Below are positions 17,765 to 27,856 of a stretch of DNA of 64,000 bases, in pieces. A model generated the notes under the pieces. It ran no database searches. It was not told the DNA's origin and was given only the letters and a program-made list of their open reading frames with translations. The position numbers were made by a program, and so were the translations under genes. The DNA is taken from NCBI GenBank assembly GCA_050304615.1, contig JBNLDW010000011.1:372001-436000 (forward strand), in the 5' to 3' direction. This DNA comes from CBFDBF01 sp050304615 (lineage in GTDB: Bacteria > Pseudomonadota > Gammaproteobacteria > Chromatiales > Chromatiaceae). The first letter of the stretch is position 1, and each line of letters begins with the position of its first letter.

Positions 17765-19123
17765 TCAGTCACCTGCGATTATCATGTTTTCAATCAACCA
17801 TGAGCCAGTGCGTATGCTACCACGGCACTCCTCATCGTTGCCGACGGCAACCAGTTGCTGAAATATCTCCCGCAGGTTGCCAGCGATGGTAATCTCTTCC
17901 ACTGGGAACTGGATCTCTCCACCCTCAACCCAGAATCCAGATGCCCCGCGTGAGTAGTCGCCAGTGACAATGTTTACTCCACTACCCATCATCTCGGTCA
18001 CCAGTAGGCCGCGATCCATCATGCGCAATAGTCCGGGCAGATCTTCGTGCCCAGGGTCGATTGCAATATTGCGTACTCCACCACCATTGCCGGTGGTTTG
18101 CATCCCCAGCTTGCGGGCGGAGTAACTGCTCAGGATATAGCTTTCCAGGATACCACTGGTGATAATATTACGTGGTCCAGTGGCGACCCCTTCACTATCA
18201 AACGGGGCGCTGGCCAGGCCGCGTAGCAAAAGTGGGTTCTCATGTATCTGCACAAAATCGGGAAAGATTTGTTGTCCCAGATGATCGCGCAGAAAAGATG
18301 CGTTGCGATAGAGTGCGCTACCACTAATAGCCCTGATCAGGCCACCCAAAAGGCTGGTGGCGACCTCTGCCTGAAATAGTACCGGGGCTTTACGGGTACC
18401 GATCTTGCGGGCACCAAGGCGGGCCAAGGTGCGTTCGGCGGCACGTTCCCCCACGGCGGCTGGGGCCTCCATATCGACCGCCGCCCGTCCTACCGTATAC
18501 CAGTAGTCACGCTGCATCGCCCCGCCCTGCTGGCCTATGACGCTACAGCTTATGCTGTGGTGGCTGCTGGGATAGCCGCCGATAAAGCCGTGGCTATTAC
18601 CATATATATGTAGTCCGGCGTTGCTATTTATGGTGGCCCCTTCAGAGTTACTGATGCGGGGATCCAGGGTACGCGCCGCAGTCTCACACTCCTGGCCTAG
18701 CAAGATGGCTCCTGCTGCATCGATCGGCCAAGGGTGATAGATATCAAGCTCAGGGATCTGTTTTGCCATGAGGTCGGCATCTGCCAGCCCGGCGTACTCA
18801 TCCTCGGAGGTATAACGGGCGATATCACAAGCTGCCTTGACGCTCTCTTGGATTGCCTCATGGCTAAGATCTGAGGTGCTGGCGGAGCCTTTACGCTGTC
18901 CAAAATATACGGTGATCCCCAGGCCGTTATCACGGGTATGCTCAATCGTTTCGACCTCACCCATACGGACGGTAACGGAGAGTCCTGTATCGCCGCTAAT
19001 AGCGGCGGCGGCAGAGCTAGCCCCTTGCCGTTTGGCCTCATCCAGCAGCTGTGCCACCTTCTGCTCCAGCTCCACCTGACGCTGTTTTATTTCTTCTGTT
19101 GCGGCTATAAGTTGATCGTTCAC
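17765..19123 (-). CDS. pmbA: TldE/PmbA subunit of the TldD-TldE metalloprotease
   Basis: A 452-residue member of the TldD/PmbA family without the HExxxH zinc motif, which is what marks the TldE subunit. It forms a heterodimeric protease with TldD that degrades unfolded peptides and, in E. coli, matures microcin B17 and processes CcdA antitoxin. Its start overlaps the tldD stop by 4 bases, so the two subunits are translated from one message; in E. coli they are unlinked. Conserved blocks such as NRNI-like GPRNIITSG and GDYSRGASGFWVE are present. Confidence 0.93.
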   Translation of the reverse strand: MNDQLIAATEEIKQRQVELEQKVAQLLDEAKRQGASSAAAAISGDTGLSVTVRMGEVETIEHTRDNGLGITVYFGQRKGSASTSDLSHEAIQESVKAACDIARYTSEDEYAGLADADLMAKQIPELDIYHPWPIDAAGAILLGQECETAARTLDPRISNSEGATINSNAGLHIYGNSHGFIGGYPSSHHSISCSVIGQQGGAMQRDYWYTVGRAAVDMEAPAAVGERAAERTLARLGARKIGTRKAPVLFQAEVATSLLGGLIRAISGSALYRNASFLRDHLGQQIFPDFVQIHENPLLLRGLASAPFDSEGVATGPRNIITSGILESYILSSYSARKLGMQTTGNGGGVRNIAIDPGHEDLPGLLRMMDRGLLVTEMMGSGVNIVTGDYSRGASGFWVEGGEIQFPVEEITIAGNLREIFQQLVAVGNDEECRGSIRTGSWLIENMIIAGD

Positions 19124-20562
19124 GCGCTGGTACCGCCTACGGTGAGTACATCTATCTTCAGGGTCGGCTGACCAACCCCAACCGGGACACTCTGTCCCTC
19201 TTTGCCACAGACGCCAACCCCGGCATCCAGCTGCAGGTCATTACCCACCATACTAACCCGAGTCAAGATGTCTGGGCCGTTGCCGATAAGGGTAGCGCCC
19301 TTTACCGGGGTGGTCACTTTACCATCTTCAATCAGGTAGGCCTCGCTGGCAGAGAAGACAAACTTGCCAGAGGTAATGTCTACTTGGCCGCCACCAAAGT
19401 TTACGGCATAGAGCCCGCGTTTTACTGAACTGATAATCTCATCTGGCTCATGCTTTCCTGGCAGCATGTAGGTGTTGGTCATGCGCGGTAGTGGCAAGTG
19501 GGCATATGACTCCCTCCTGCCATTGCCAGTTGGCTCCATCCCCATCAGCCGGGCGCTGAGCTGGTCATGCATGAACCCCTTGAGGATGCCGTTCTCTATC
19601 AATACCGTATTCTGGCCGGGGGTCCCCTCATCATCAATGGTGAGTGAACCGCGGCGGCCCGGCAGGGTGCCATCATCCACCACAGTACAGCCCTCTGCAG
19701 CTACTCGTTCACCCAGACGATCGGCAAATGCGGAGGTTCCCTTGCGGATAAAGTCACCTTCAAGGCCGTGTCCTATCGCTTCATGCAGAAGGATGCCGGG
19801 CCAACCGGGGCCCAATACTACCGGCATGTTGCCAGCCGGGGCGGCGACCGCCTCAAGATTGATCAATGCCTGGCGGGCGGCCTCGCGGGCGTAGTGAAGG
19901 GCGTGCTCCTGTTGCAGAAAAAACTCTAGTCCCTGTCGTGCCCCGCCTCCGGATGAGCCCTGCTCACGGCGGCCATCCTGTTCGGCAATTACCTGCACAT
20001 TGCAGCGAATGAGGGGGCGAACATCTCCATGTAGAGAGCCATCTGCGGTGGCTATCAGGACAGTATCCTGGACTGCCACCAGCCCAACATTGACCTGTGT
20101 GATTCTAGGATCCTGGGCGCGGGCCTCTGCGTCCAGCCTTTTCAGTAGGGCAACTTTCTCCTCTACCGGTATGCTGTCCAGCGGATTGATCGGCGCATAT
20201 AGCTGTTTGTATGGTGCGGCATGTCGCACCTTAACGCTGCCTTGTATGCCGCTATGAGAGATGGCGCGGGCTGCGTGGGCCGCCTCCAGCATAGCAGGTA
20301 GGCGTAGTTCATCGGTGTAGGCCAGGCCACACTTTTCTCCACTGACCACTCGGATGCCGACACCCTGCTCTATATTGTGAGTGCCGTCTTTTATGATTCC
20401 GTCCTCCAGCATCCAGGATTCTGCTCGACTGCTCTGAAAGAAGGCATCTGCCGCCTCAATGCCACGGCCTGATAGCTGGTTAAGCAGGCGGTCTAGGTCG
20501 TTGTCGTGTAGTTCTGCCGGGGTGAGAATGGCGCTACGTGCTATATCCAAGTGGGTTGGCAT
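19120..20562 (-). CDS. tldD: TldD metalloprotease, catalytic subunit
   Basis: A 480-residue TldD protein with the zinc site HEAIGH (His260, Glu261, His265) followed by GLEGDF. The glycine-rich SGGGARQG and DDEGTPGQNT stretches are family typical. It pairs with PmbA/TldE encoded directly downstream. It follows the nit1 amidase gene by 42 bases in the yhdP-nit1-tldD order common in Gammaproteobacteria. No short RiPP-like precursor gene is visible nearby, so a housekeeping role in peptide turnover is most likely. Confidence 0.95.
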   Translation of the reverse strand: MPTHLDIARSAILTPAELHDNDLDRLLNQLSGRGIEAADAFFQSSRAESWMLEDGIIKDGTHNIEQGVGIRVVSGEKCGLAYTDELRLPAMLEAAHAARAISHSGIQGSVKVRHAAPYKQLYAPINPLDSIPVEEKVALLKRLDAEARAQDPRITQVNVGLVAVQDTVLIATADGSLHGDVRPLIRCNVQVIAEQDGRREQGSSGGGARQGLEFFLQQEHALHYAREAARQALINLEAVAAPAGNMPVVLGPGWPGILLHEAIGHGLEGDFIRKGTSAFADRLGERVAAEGCTVVDDGTLPGRRGSLTIDDEGTPGQNTVLIENGILKGFMHDQLSARLMGMEPTGNGRRESYAHLPLPRMTNTYMLPGKHEPDEIISSVKRGLYAVNFGGGQVDITSGKFVFSASEAYLIEDGKVTTPVKGATLIGNGPDILTRVSMVGNDLQLDAGVGVCGKEGQSVPVGVGQPTLKIDVLTVGGTSA

Positions 20563-20604
20563 TTAATCTGATTCTCTAGTCCCCAGCCTGCACTGGGTGT
20601 GTGG

Positions 20605-21435
20605 TTAATTACAATTGATGCGTCTATGTGTCAGGGCTGGAAAGGTACGCCGGGTGCTAGCCAGATGCTCAAGATCTAGCTCGGCAAGAACATACCCCCT
20701 GCCCTGTGGTAGCTGATCCAAGATGGTGCCCCATTGATTTACAACCATGCTGTGACCATAGGTTTCGCGACCACTGACGTGAAATCCACCCTGAGCGGAG
20801 GCCACCACGTAGGCGAGGTTTTCAATGGCGCGGGCGCGCACCAGTGGTTCCCAGTGTGCCTTACCGGTAATCGCGGTAAAGGCCGCTGGCATACAGATAA
20901 TCTCCACTCCCATGTCAGCCATTTTGCGAAACATCTCTGGAAACCGCAGGTCGTAACAGACGGCCACCCCTAGCCGCCCAAATGGTGAGTCGATTACCAC
21001 TACATTATTTCCGGCTTCGATGATTTTTGATTCCGCGTACCTCTCATTGGTCTCTGTCAGATGGACATCGAATAGGTGGATCTTGTCGTAATGGCCCACC
21101 TGCTCACCGGCAGCATTAAAGATTAAAGAGGCGGCGCAGATCTTGTCCGGGTCTGTTGCTACCAGAGGTATGGTTCCACCCACTACCCAGATGGAGTGGC
21201 GCTGGGCTAGCTGGCTGAGAAACTGCTGTAGCGGACCATCTCCCTCTTTCTCGCGCAACGCACACAGCTCACTTTCCGTTTTTCCCAAAAAGGCAAAATT
21301 TTCGGGTAGCACCACCAGCTCTGCGCCGGCAGCAACCGCTGCGGATACTATCTCTTCCACCTCTAGCAGGTTGGCATCAATGTTTGATCCAGATGCCATC
21401 TGGATGGCTGCAATCTTCTTTTTGTGTTGTGTCAT
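20605..21435 (-). CDS. nit1: carbon-nitrogen hydrolase, Nit1-type (deaminated glutathione amidase)
   Basis: A 276-residue nitrilase-superfamily amidase with the Glu-Lys-Cys triad at Glu45 (LPENF), Lys118 (YDKIHLFD) and Cys160 (AVCYDLRFPE). HLFD and RFPE are typical of the Nit1/YbeM branch that hydrolyses deaminated glutathione, a transaminase side product. Gene order with yhdP upstream and tldD downstream supports this assignment. Start at 21435 gives the usual length. Confidence 0.88.
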   Translation of the reverse strand: MTQHKKKIAAIQMASGSNIDANLLEVEEIVSAAVAAGAELVVLPENFAFLGKTESELCALREKEGDGPLQQFLSQLAQRHSIWVVGGTIPLVATDPDKICAASLIFNAAGEQVGHYDKIHLFDVHLTETNERYAESKIIEAGNNVVVIDSPFGRLGVAVCYDLRFPEMFRKMADMGVEIICMPAAFTAITGKAHWEPLVRARAIENLAYVVASAQGGFHVSGRETYGHSMVVNQWGTILDQLPQGRGYVLAELDLEHLASTRRTFPALTHRRINCN

Positions 21436-21515
21436 GCTTGCTCTTTCGGTTGTAACAATGGTTCGCAGGATAGCATTCCATGGATGGAAAAACTAATCGC
21501 GCAGGCTATTGCCTA

Positions 21516-24500
21516 TCAATTTCCATAGAGTGGGAGTTGCCAATTATTGCTCTCTGTCTTCGGTGCTGGCTGGGCCAGTTCGTCTGGGGCTACGGGGTTG
21601 CTGGTCTGCTCATTCAGTTTAGAGAGCTCGGCAGAAAAATCACTATTCTGTAGGGTTATGGTTGGATTGTCCCAGGGGCCAGAGATGGTGTAGACCCTGT
21701 TGCTGGCCTCATCAACATTTTTTCCTATGACCTTCTGTGCCAGATATAGGGCGGCCCCGACCACGGGACCACCGGCAAGTGCTCCGATTACCGGAATGGA
21801 GCCGGTTATCTTGGGGGTGATCGTTACCACTTGATCAAAGTCTTTGTCTACCAACCCGGTGCGCCCAAGGATTTCTATGTCGGCAGATGGCCCTTCAATG
21901 CGCAGGTCGTTGCTGTAGGCGTCCCCATCGTCCAGCTTGAAGGAGCCATCTATCTGGTCAAAGCTGAATCCCTTTTTAAACAGGTCGCTAAAATCAAGGG
22001 TAAGGCGACGCGCTAGGGCACTCATATTAAGCAGGCCAAAGACCCTACCCATACCTGGACTAACATCTAGGAAACGTCCCTCCCCCAAGCGCATATCCAG
22101 ATTGCCATGTAGATCGGTGCTACTGAACTGATGCGGATTACCGCTCCAGCGTAGATCGGCATCCATCTTTACCGGTGCATCCTTAAGGGTGGGGGCAAAT
22201 CCCAGGTGTTTGAGCAGTTTGCCCAGAGATTCGCCCCGCATGTTCATCTCGATTGCGGTCTGGGGACGCCCATTAAACATGACCCATTCGCCCTTGGCTG
22301 ACAGGTTAAGTCGCTCTGAGTTCAGGGCAATGTTTTTTAGCTCCAGGCCGTCTGCGGTGTGCTTTGCAAGCAGCTCCAGCAGGCCGTAATCGCGGCCATT
22401 AATAGTGGTCTTCTCGCTGCGCAGATCCAGCCCAGGTAGGGTGCGTGGGTCGGCCCAGGGAGCGGCATTCTTGTTATCAAGTTCGTCTGGATCAAAGGCT
22501 AGATCGAGTCGTTTAAGGCGAGCCACGATCGGCCCATGGTTTAGCGGCACTGGGATATCGAATCTTCCCTGTATGCTCTTGCTGTTGATGCGACCGCCAA
22601 AGCTGGAGTCGGTGCCGGAGAGATCCATGGTCACGTTCTCTAGCGTGGTATCTTCATACCGCAATTTTGATATTTTCAGGTTGGTGGTGACGATCGGGGG
22701 TAGCTTTGTCCCCGAAGCGTTTGCCACTGCCAGCCAGGGGGTGAGATTCAGGCTACGCAGCCTGCCTCTGAGTTGCAAGATATCACTCTTTGGCAGCTGT
22801 GCTGCAGCGCTGCCGAAGGTTACCCCGCCGCGCACCAGCCGGGCCTGAGCGCCGCTGCTGTCCAGTATCAAAGCGGCCTCCCCGACGTCATCATAGCGGA
22901 TCTTTATCTGGCGTTGCGGGTCGGTGGTGAGTACGGTCTCAACTTGTAGCTGCCGCACCTCCTCTGCCTTTTTGCCAAAGGGGTGGGGTTGCTCTATACG
23001 TATCCCCTTTAGGTTGGAGGTGAGCCGCATCTTAGGTGGCAGCTCTTTTTCTTTGCCGCTGAGGGGGGGCAGATCCAGTTGCAGTTGCCAGGGCGTGCGC
23101 CCTTGCAGCTCTTCGATGTGTCTACCGGGAAACTGTTTGGCTAGGGTGTCACTGGAGAGTGTTGTCTCTCCGTTGATGCGGGTAGCGCCGCTATTGCCTA
23201 TTGGCGCTACCTTTGCCGTGATCCTCTCTCCCAGCAACTTGCCCTGAAGGTTTTCCGCCTTGACCCCGGACTCACTCAGCATCATGGTGCCGCTGATATT
23301 GGTTATAGGTAGTTGCCACTCCTTGATGAATAGGCCTGAGTCCTGGAGGGTTAACTCCCCGTCAAGCCGGAACTCCCCCTTCTCGATGGGGATGGCAAGA
23401 TCCAGTTGCAGGTTGGCATCGCCATCGGCCTTGACCGCTGTAGCCAAGGTTCTGAATCTCTCGGCCAGGGGGGATTCACTCAGGATTCGCAACTCATCAT
23501 GCAACGGCCCGGTTACCCTGCCGCTCAGTAAAAATGGGGAGGCCTGTGCGAGGTGTTCTATCCGACCGTGGATATGGTGTAGATCACTCGAGAGTATCTT
23601 GCCCGACTCCACCCAGGTATCAAATCTGTTATTAAGAAAACGAACCTCGGCAGTAAGGTCTTCTGAGCGGGGCCACTGTGGCCAATAGTCCAGGATCATA
23701 TTCTCGACCCCAAACAGCACTTCAAAACGTCCGCGGTTGTTGTCCTCAAAGGGAAAGTCACGTACTGGCCCCTGGAAGATGCAGCTGCCGCTTGTTACAT
23801 CACCGCTTACCAGGCTGCGGTCGAGCCATTCGACCACGGCGTCCGGCATAATGGTTACAGGCAGGTAGCGCGAGGTGGTGCTGGCATCGCCCTCCCGGAA
23901 GTCAGTCTGTAGGTCCAGCCGTAGGGACTCTGCTGGGTCACTGGGAATATCTATACGAAGTCTGGTACGCGATTCTATATCCTGGTTGGAGGCATATAGC
24001 TCTTTCGATTCAATCTGCCACCCCTGTTGCGGTTGACGTTTCCAGCTCAACAGGCCGCTTAGTTGATCTAATTTCAGCATGTCCCTAAAGAGTTGGGGGA
24101 AGGCAACAGAGGCCTCCTTGGCTTGCAGTAGCAGCTCACCCTGATCTTGGTTTAACCAGAAGCTGGCAGCCAGATTTTTGACCCCGGGGATCTTCTTCCA
24201 GGGGTCGGTGAACAGTTTATCTACCTGGCCACGGGCGCTCCAGCTGTGGCCCGAAGGGGTCTCGTCAAACCGGAACTGTAGCGCATGCAGGTTGGCCTGT
24301 GGCTGGATAGTAGCCAGTGCATCTTCTATATCCATTTTTGGGAGAGGAAACATGCCTATGATCGCCAAGACATCATCGATCCGTAGAAAATCTATTCCAG
24401 AACGGATGTGTAGACGGCCAGCCGCATCACGTTTGCCGACCAGACTCATGTTGGCGGCGGGCCACTGTTGTCCGTTGTGCGCCAGTTTGATGTCAGCGAT

Positions 24501-25448
24501 ATCAAGCCGCCAGTCATCCTTGTCGCGTCGCCATTTCAGCCGTCCGCCAAGCTCATCCATCTGAAGCTGGCGGGGCGTTCCCGTGGCGTCTAATTGGTCA
24601 CTACTGAGCTTTAACTGGTGCCAGTTGACCCCCCCTTGCAGGCTGGAGATGCGCCCTTTATCCCACCGGCTCCATAGTTCCATATAGGCATCGCCACTTA
24701 TGCTATAGCCTATAGGTATCCTTCCGGCTAGTAGTTGCTCCATGGCCAACTTGTTACCACGCAGGAAAAAATCACCTGACCAGCCCCCGGGTCGGTGTAG
24801 CTCACCGGTGATGTCTGCAGCCAGTGTCATCCGTGCCTCACTGCTGCCAGGCATGCTGAGAACAACATCCAGTTGATGGCGGTCACGGTCGTTAGTCAAG
24901 GTTACATCAACGTCGGTAAAGCGCAGGGGTTTGGCCCCGATTGCCTGGTTCTCCCACAGCAGTTCACCCTGCTTCAGGGAGATGCGGTAGGGCAGGGAGA
25001 AGATGGTCTCATCGCTCTGGTTGTCCAGACCTAGATCTTCCAGACCAGACACGTGGACCGATCCATCTGAACGGCGCTTGATCAGCAGATGGACACCATA
25101 CAGGGTGATCTCTCGTGGGGTCAGAACACCGCTTTTCAGGGTGTCAATGATACCAATACCGACCCGGATCTCGCTGAGCTGGAGGGCAGCCAGACTACTC
25201 TCTGGATCTTCCGGGTAGATGCCTTGCAGTACCAGCTCTGGCCCAAAGCCGCGCCATTGGGCAGATAGCTTGGAGATCTCTACCGGTTGCCCCAGCATAT
25301 CGCTAGCAAGCTGCTGGACTTCTTCACGGTAGCCCTCTACCAGTGGCAGTAGCAGGCGTACCACAGCGACTGCAATCCCACCCAGTATGATTAGTAGAAT
25401 AAGGATCGGCTTGATCTGGGCCGCAACAGGGCGTAGCAGGCGGATCAT
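21516..25448 (-). CDS. yhdP: YhdP, AsmA-like envelope lipid-transport protein
   Basis: A 1310-residue protein with one N-terminal membrane helix (about residues 14-36) and a very long periplasmic part of beta-rich AsmA-like (DUF3971) repeats. The C-terminal block, with SALARRLTLDFSDLF, GFSFDQIDGSF and ITGSIPVIGALAGGP, is the conserved end of the family. YhdP and its paralogues TamB and YdbH form bridges that move phospholipids from the inner to the outer membrane. It lies 12 bases after rng and before nit1 in one minus-strand operon. Confidence 0.93.
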   Translation of the reverse strand: MIRLLRPVAAQIKPILILLIILGGIAVAVVRLLLPLVEGYREEVQQLASDMLGQPVEISKLSAQWRGFGPELVLQGIYPEDPESSLAALQLSEIRVGIGIIDTLKSGVLTPREITLYGVHLLIKRRSDGSVHVSGLEDLGLDNQSDETIFSLPYRISLKQGELLWENQAIGAKPLRFTDVDVTLTNDRDRHQLDVVLSMPGSSEARMTLAADITGELHRPGGWSGDFFLRGNKLAMEQLLAGRIPIGYSISGDAYMELWSRWDKGRISSLQGGVNWHQLKLSSDQLDATGTPRQLQMDELGGRLKWRRDKDDWRLDIADIKLAHNGQQWPAANMSLVGKRDAAGRLHIRSGIDFLRIDDVLAIIGMFPLPKMDIEDALATIQPQANLHALQFRFDETPSGHSWSARGQVDKLFTDPWKKIPGVKNLAASFWLNQDQGELLLQAKEASVAFPQLFRDMLKLDQLSGLLSWKRQPQQGWQIESKELYASNQDIESRTRLRIDIPSDPAESLRLDLQTDFREGDASTTSRYLPVTIMPDAVVEWLDRSLVSGDVTSGSCIFQGPVRDFPFEDNNRGRFEVLFGVENMILDYWPQWPRSEDLTAEVRFLNNRFDTWVESGKILSSDLHHIHGRIEHLAQASPFLLSGRVTGPLHDELRILSESPLAERFRTLATAVKADGDANLQLDLAIPIEKGEFRLDGELTLQDSGLFIKEWQLPITNISGTMMLSESGVKAENLQGKLLGERITAKVAPIGNSGATRINGETTLSSDTLAKQFPGRHIEELQGRTPWQLQLDLPPLSGKEKELPPKMRLTSNLKGIRIEQPHPFGKKAEEVRQLQVETVLTTDPQRQIKIRYDDVGEAALILDSSGAQARLVRGGVTFGSAAAQLPKSDILQLRGRLRSLNLTPWLAVANASGTKLPPIVTTNLKISKLRYEDTTLENVTMDLSGTDSSFGGRINSKSIQGRFDIPVPLNHGPIVARLKRLDLAFDPDELDNKNAAPWADPRTLPGLDLRSEKTTINGRDYGLLELLAKHTADGLELKNIALNSERLNLSAKGEWVMFNGRPQTAIEMNMRGESLGKLLKHLGFAPTLKDAPVKMDADLRWSGNPHQFSSTDLHGNLDMRLGEGRFLDVSPGMGRVFGLLNMSALARRLTLDFSDLFKKGFSFDQIDGSFKLDDGDAYSNDLRIEGPSADIEILGRTGLVDKDFDQVVTITPKITGSIPVIGALAGGPVVGAALYLAQKVIGKNVDEASNRVYTISGPWDNPTITLQNSDFSAELSKLNEQTSNPVAPDELAQPAPKTESNNWQLPLYGN

Positions 25449-25460
25449 GAGCTTAAATCG

Positions 25461-26918
25461 TTATAACGGAACAATGTCATAATTCTCTTGGGTGTAGAGT
25501 GCCTCTACCTGTAGTTTTATGTCCTTGCCTACTCGGCTCTCCAGATCGGCCAGGTGGGCAGATTCTTCATCCAGTAGCAGCTCTATCACCTCTTGCGAGG
25601 CAAGTACCAGTAGTGATGCAACATCAAACTGGCGGGCATCACGCAGGATTTCACGAAAGATCTCATAACAGGTACTCTCCGCAGTCTTCAGAGAACCGCG
25701 CCCGCCACAACAATGGCACGGTTCACACAGGATATGTTCCAGTGATTCACGCGTTCGCTTACGCGTCATCTCTACCAAGCCAAGGGCTGATACCTCTGTT
25801 ATACAGCTTTTAGCGTGGTCCTTGGCCAGGCACTTTTCCAGTGTGCGCAATACCTGGTGTCTATGTTCTACATCCAGCATATCTATAAAGTCTATAATAA
25901 TTATACCGCCAAGATTGCGTAACCGCAGTTGTCGGCATATGGTTTGCGCTGCCTCTAGGTTGGTCTTGAAAGTGGTCTCTTCTAGATTACGGTGGCCAAC
26001 AAAACCGCCGGTGTTTACATCAATAGTGGTCATTGCCTCGGTCTGATCGATAATCAGATGGCCACCGGATTTTAACTCTACCTTGCGTGCCAGTGCCTTC
26101 TGAATCTCATCTTCAATTCCGTAGAGATCAAAGATGGGGTGCTCTGCGGAGTAGTATTCTATGTTTGCGGTGGTGTCCGGGATCATCTTTTCGGCAAATT
26201 CGGTTGCCTGCAGCATGGCCTCCCGTGAGTCGATACGCATACGCTCCACTTCCGGCCTCGCCAGGTCACGCAGTGCGCGCATCACCAATGGTAGATCGGC
26301 ATGGATCAGCCCTGGCAGGCTGGTTGTTGTGCGGCACTCCTGGATGGAGTCCCAGAGGCGGGTGAGAAAACGCATGTCTGCCAGCAGTGTCTCTCGGTCT
26401 ACACCATTGGCCAAGGTTCTGGCGATAAAACTGCCGCCGCAGTCGGTCGAGTCACAGTTGTTGTCGATTATTTCCCGCAGCCGCTGCCGCTCCTCTTCAT
26501 CCTCGATCCTTTGGGATATGCCAGCCGCCATGAGAGATGGCATAAACACCAGGTAGCGAGAAGGGATAGAGATATTGGTAGTGAGCCGGGCGCCTTTACT
26601 GCCGAGGGGATCTTTGATCACCTGAACTATAATTTCGCCTCCATCCCGCACCAGCGCAGAGATGTTTTCCGTCTGCTCTTCGCCATCGTCCGCATGGACA
26701 ATATCTGAGGCATGCAGAAAGGCCGACCGCTCCAGCCCGATATCGACAAAGGCGGCCTGCATTCCTGGCAGTACTCGACAGACCTTACCTTTATATATGT
26801 TACCGACAATCCCATGATTACTGGTCCGCTCAATGATAATCTCCTGCAGCACGCCACTCTCTACCAGCGCAACCCTGGTCTCTTGTGGGGTGACATTGAT
26901 CAGGATCTCTTCACTCAT
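25461..26918 (-). CDS. rng: ribonuclease G
   Basis: A 485-residue RNase E/G family endonuclease. An S1 domain starts near residue 36 (GNIYKGKVCRVLPGMQAAFVD). The catalytic aspartates are in TTIDVNTGGFVG and IIIDFIDM, and a zinc-link-like CEPCHCCGGRG follows. The length and lack of a C-terminal scaffold identify RNase G, not RNase E. It matures the 5' end of 16S rRNA and helps mRNA decay. Its start overlaps the maf stop by 4 bases. Confidence 0.96.
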   Translation of the reverse strand: MSEEILINVTPQETRVALVESGVLQEIIIERTSNHGIVGNIYKGKVCRVLPGMQAAFVDIGLERSAFLHASDIVHADDGEEQTENISALVRDGGEIIVQVIKDPLGSKGARLTTNISIPSRYLVFMPSLMAAGISQRIEDEEERQRLREIIDNNCDSTDCGGSFIARTLANGVDRETLLADMRFLTRLWDSIQECRTTTSLPGLIHADLPLVMRALRDLARPEVERMRIDSREAMLQATEFAEKMIPDTTANIEYYSAEHPIFDLYGIEDEIQKALARKVELKSGGHLIIDQTEAMTTIDVNTGGFVGHRNLEETTFKTNLEAAQTICRQLRLRNLGGIIIIDFIDMLDVEHRHQVLRTLEKCLAKDHAKSCITEVSALGLVEMTRKRTRESLEHILCEPCHCCGGRGSLKTAESTCYEIFREILRDARQFDVASLLVLASQEVIELLLDEESAHLADLESRVGKDIKLQVEALYTQENYDIVPL

Positions 26919-27532
26919 ATACTTGCAGCCCTCTCTTGTTTGTCTAGGTGCGGCAATTGCAATAGTTTTATACCGGCTCCACGCAGCAGTTCGGCTGTGG
27001 TAAACAGCGGCAGTCCCACAACCCCGGAGAAACTCCCCTCCAGGTGAGATACAAACACTGCCCCCAGCCCCTGAATTGCATATCCTCCAGCCTTATCTGC
27101 CGGCTCACCGCTCAACCAGTAGGCATCTGCCTCGGCCACTGTGATCGGGCGAAAGGTCACCTGGCTGACACTGAGGCGGCTTTTCAGCTCTTTGCCAGCC
27201 AGCGCTATACCGGTCAAAACCTCGTGGCTGCGCCCGGATAGCCGTGTCAGCATGGTCACCGCGTCTGCGCGGTCGGCAGGTTTACCCAGGATCTCACCAT
27301 CTACCACCACCGCTGTATCTGCTGCCAACACCGGCTGGGGAGAGTGCTGCGTAGCGGCACGTCCTGCTGCCGCCTTCTCTAAAGCCAGGCGTACCACATA
27401 ATCTGCCGGGGATTCGCCAGCCAGGGGGGACTCATCCACATCTACGGTAACCACCTCATGAGTGACACCAATCTGGGACAGGAGTTCACTGCGTCGAGGG
27501 GAGCGGGAGGCGAGATATAGTTGTGGCTGCAT
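26915..27532 (-). CDS. maf: Maf-family nucleoside triphosphate pyrophosphatase (dTTP/UTP type)
   Basis: A 205-residue Maf protein beginning with the signature LASRSPRRSELL, then the VDE and AADTAVVVDGEILGKP blocks. The YhdE-type position between the cell-shape/rlmH region and rng suggests the dTTPase/UTPase branch. Such enzymes hydrolyse canonical or modified NTPs to monophosphates and are implicated in division arrest. The last residues, after LRGAGIKLLQ, are variable. First gene of the maf-rng-yhdP run. Confidence 0.92.
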   Translation of the reverse strand: MQPQLYLASRSPRRSELLSQIGVTHEVVTVDVDESPLAGESPADYVVRLALEKAAAGRAATQHSPQPVLAADTAVVVDGEILGKPADRADAVTMLTRLSGRSHEVLTGIALAGKELKSRLSVSQVTFRPITVAEADAYWLSGEPADKAGGYAIQGLGAVFVSHLEGSFSGVVGLPLFTTAELLRGAGIKLLQLPHLDKQERAASI

Positions 27533-27614
27533 ATTCCAGTCTGTTTCAGAGCAATAATCGGAATTATATGCCTTTTCACAAAAAGATGATGAGATGCTCT
27601 ATTCACTTCCCCCT

Positions 27615-27794
27615 ACTAACCTCGGCAACTGCTCCTGTGCTGCCATATCTCCTGCATCTAAGTGGTCGTCCAATGCTTGTAGGGGGGTAAAGTAGCAGGC
27701 ACCAAGGCACATATTATCCCCTCCCTACTATCGGGGTGACGCCTAAGGGGAAGTAGGCGCTAGAGAAACGCAGGAGCAGTTGCCGAGGGTTAGG
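27615..27794. repeat. 180 bp inverted-repeat element between rlmH and maf
   Basis: The 324 bp gap between the rlmH stop and maf start holds two arms, near 27617-27636 and 27771-27790, that are inverted copies over at least 18 bases (CAGGAGCAGTTGCCGAGG) with looser pairing beyond. The right arm shares 17 bases with the repeat at 1905-1921. A terminal inverted repeat and internal palindromes without a gene suggest a small non-autonomous element. Confidence 0.55.
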
Positions 27795-27856
27795 GTGGGG
27801 AGTATAAATAGCAAGATTGCGCATAGGTGTGTGTTGAGTCAGGAGCATATCAACCA

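Noticed and set aside
17765..20562. TldD/TldE pair as part of a RiPP (microcin-like) cluster
   Set aside because: No short precursor, cyclase or exporter gene is adjacent; the yhdP-nit1-tldD order is the housekeeping one.
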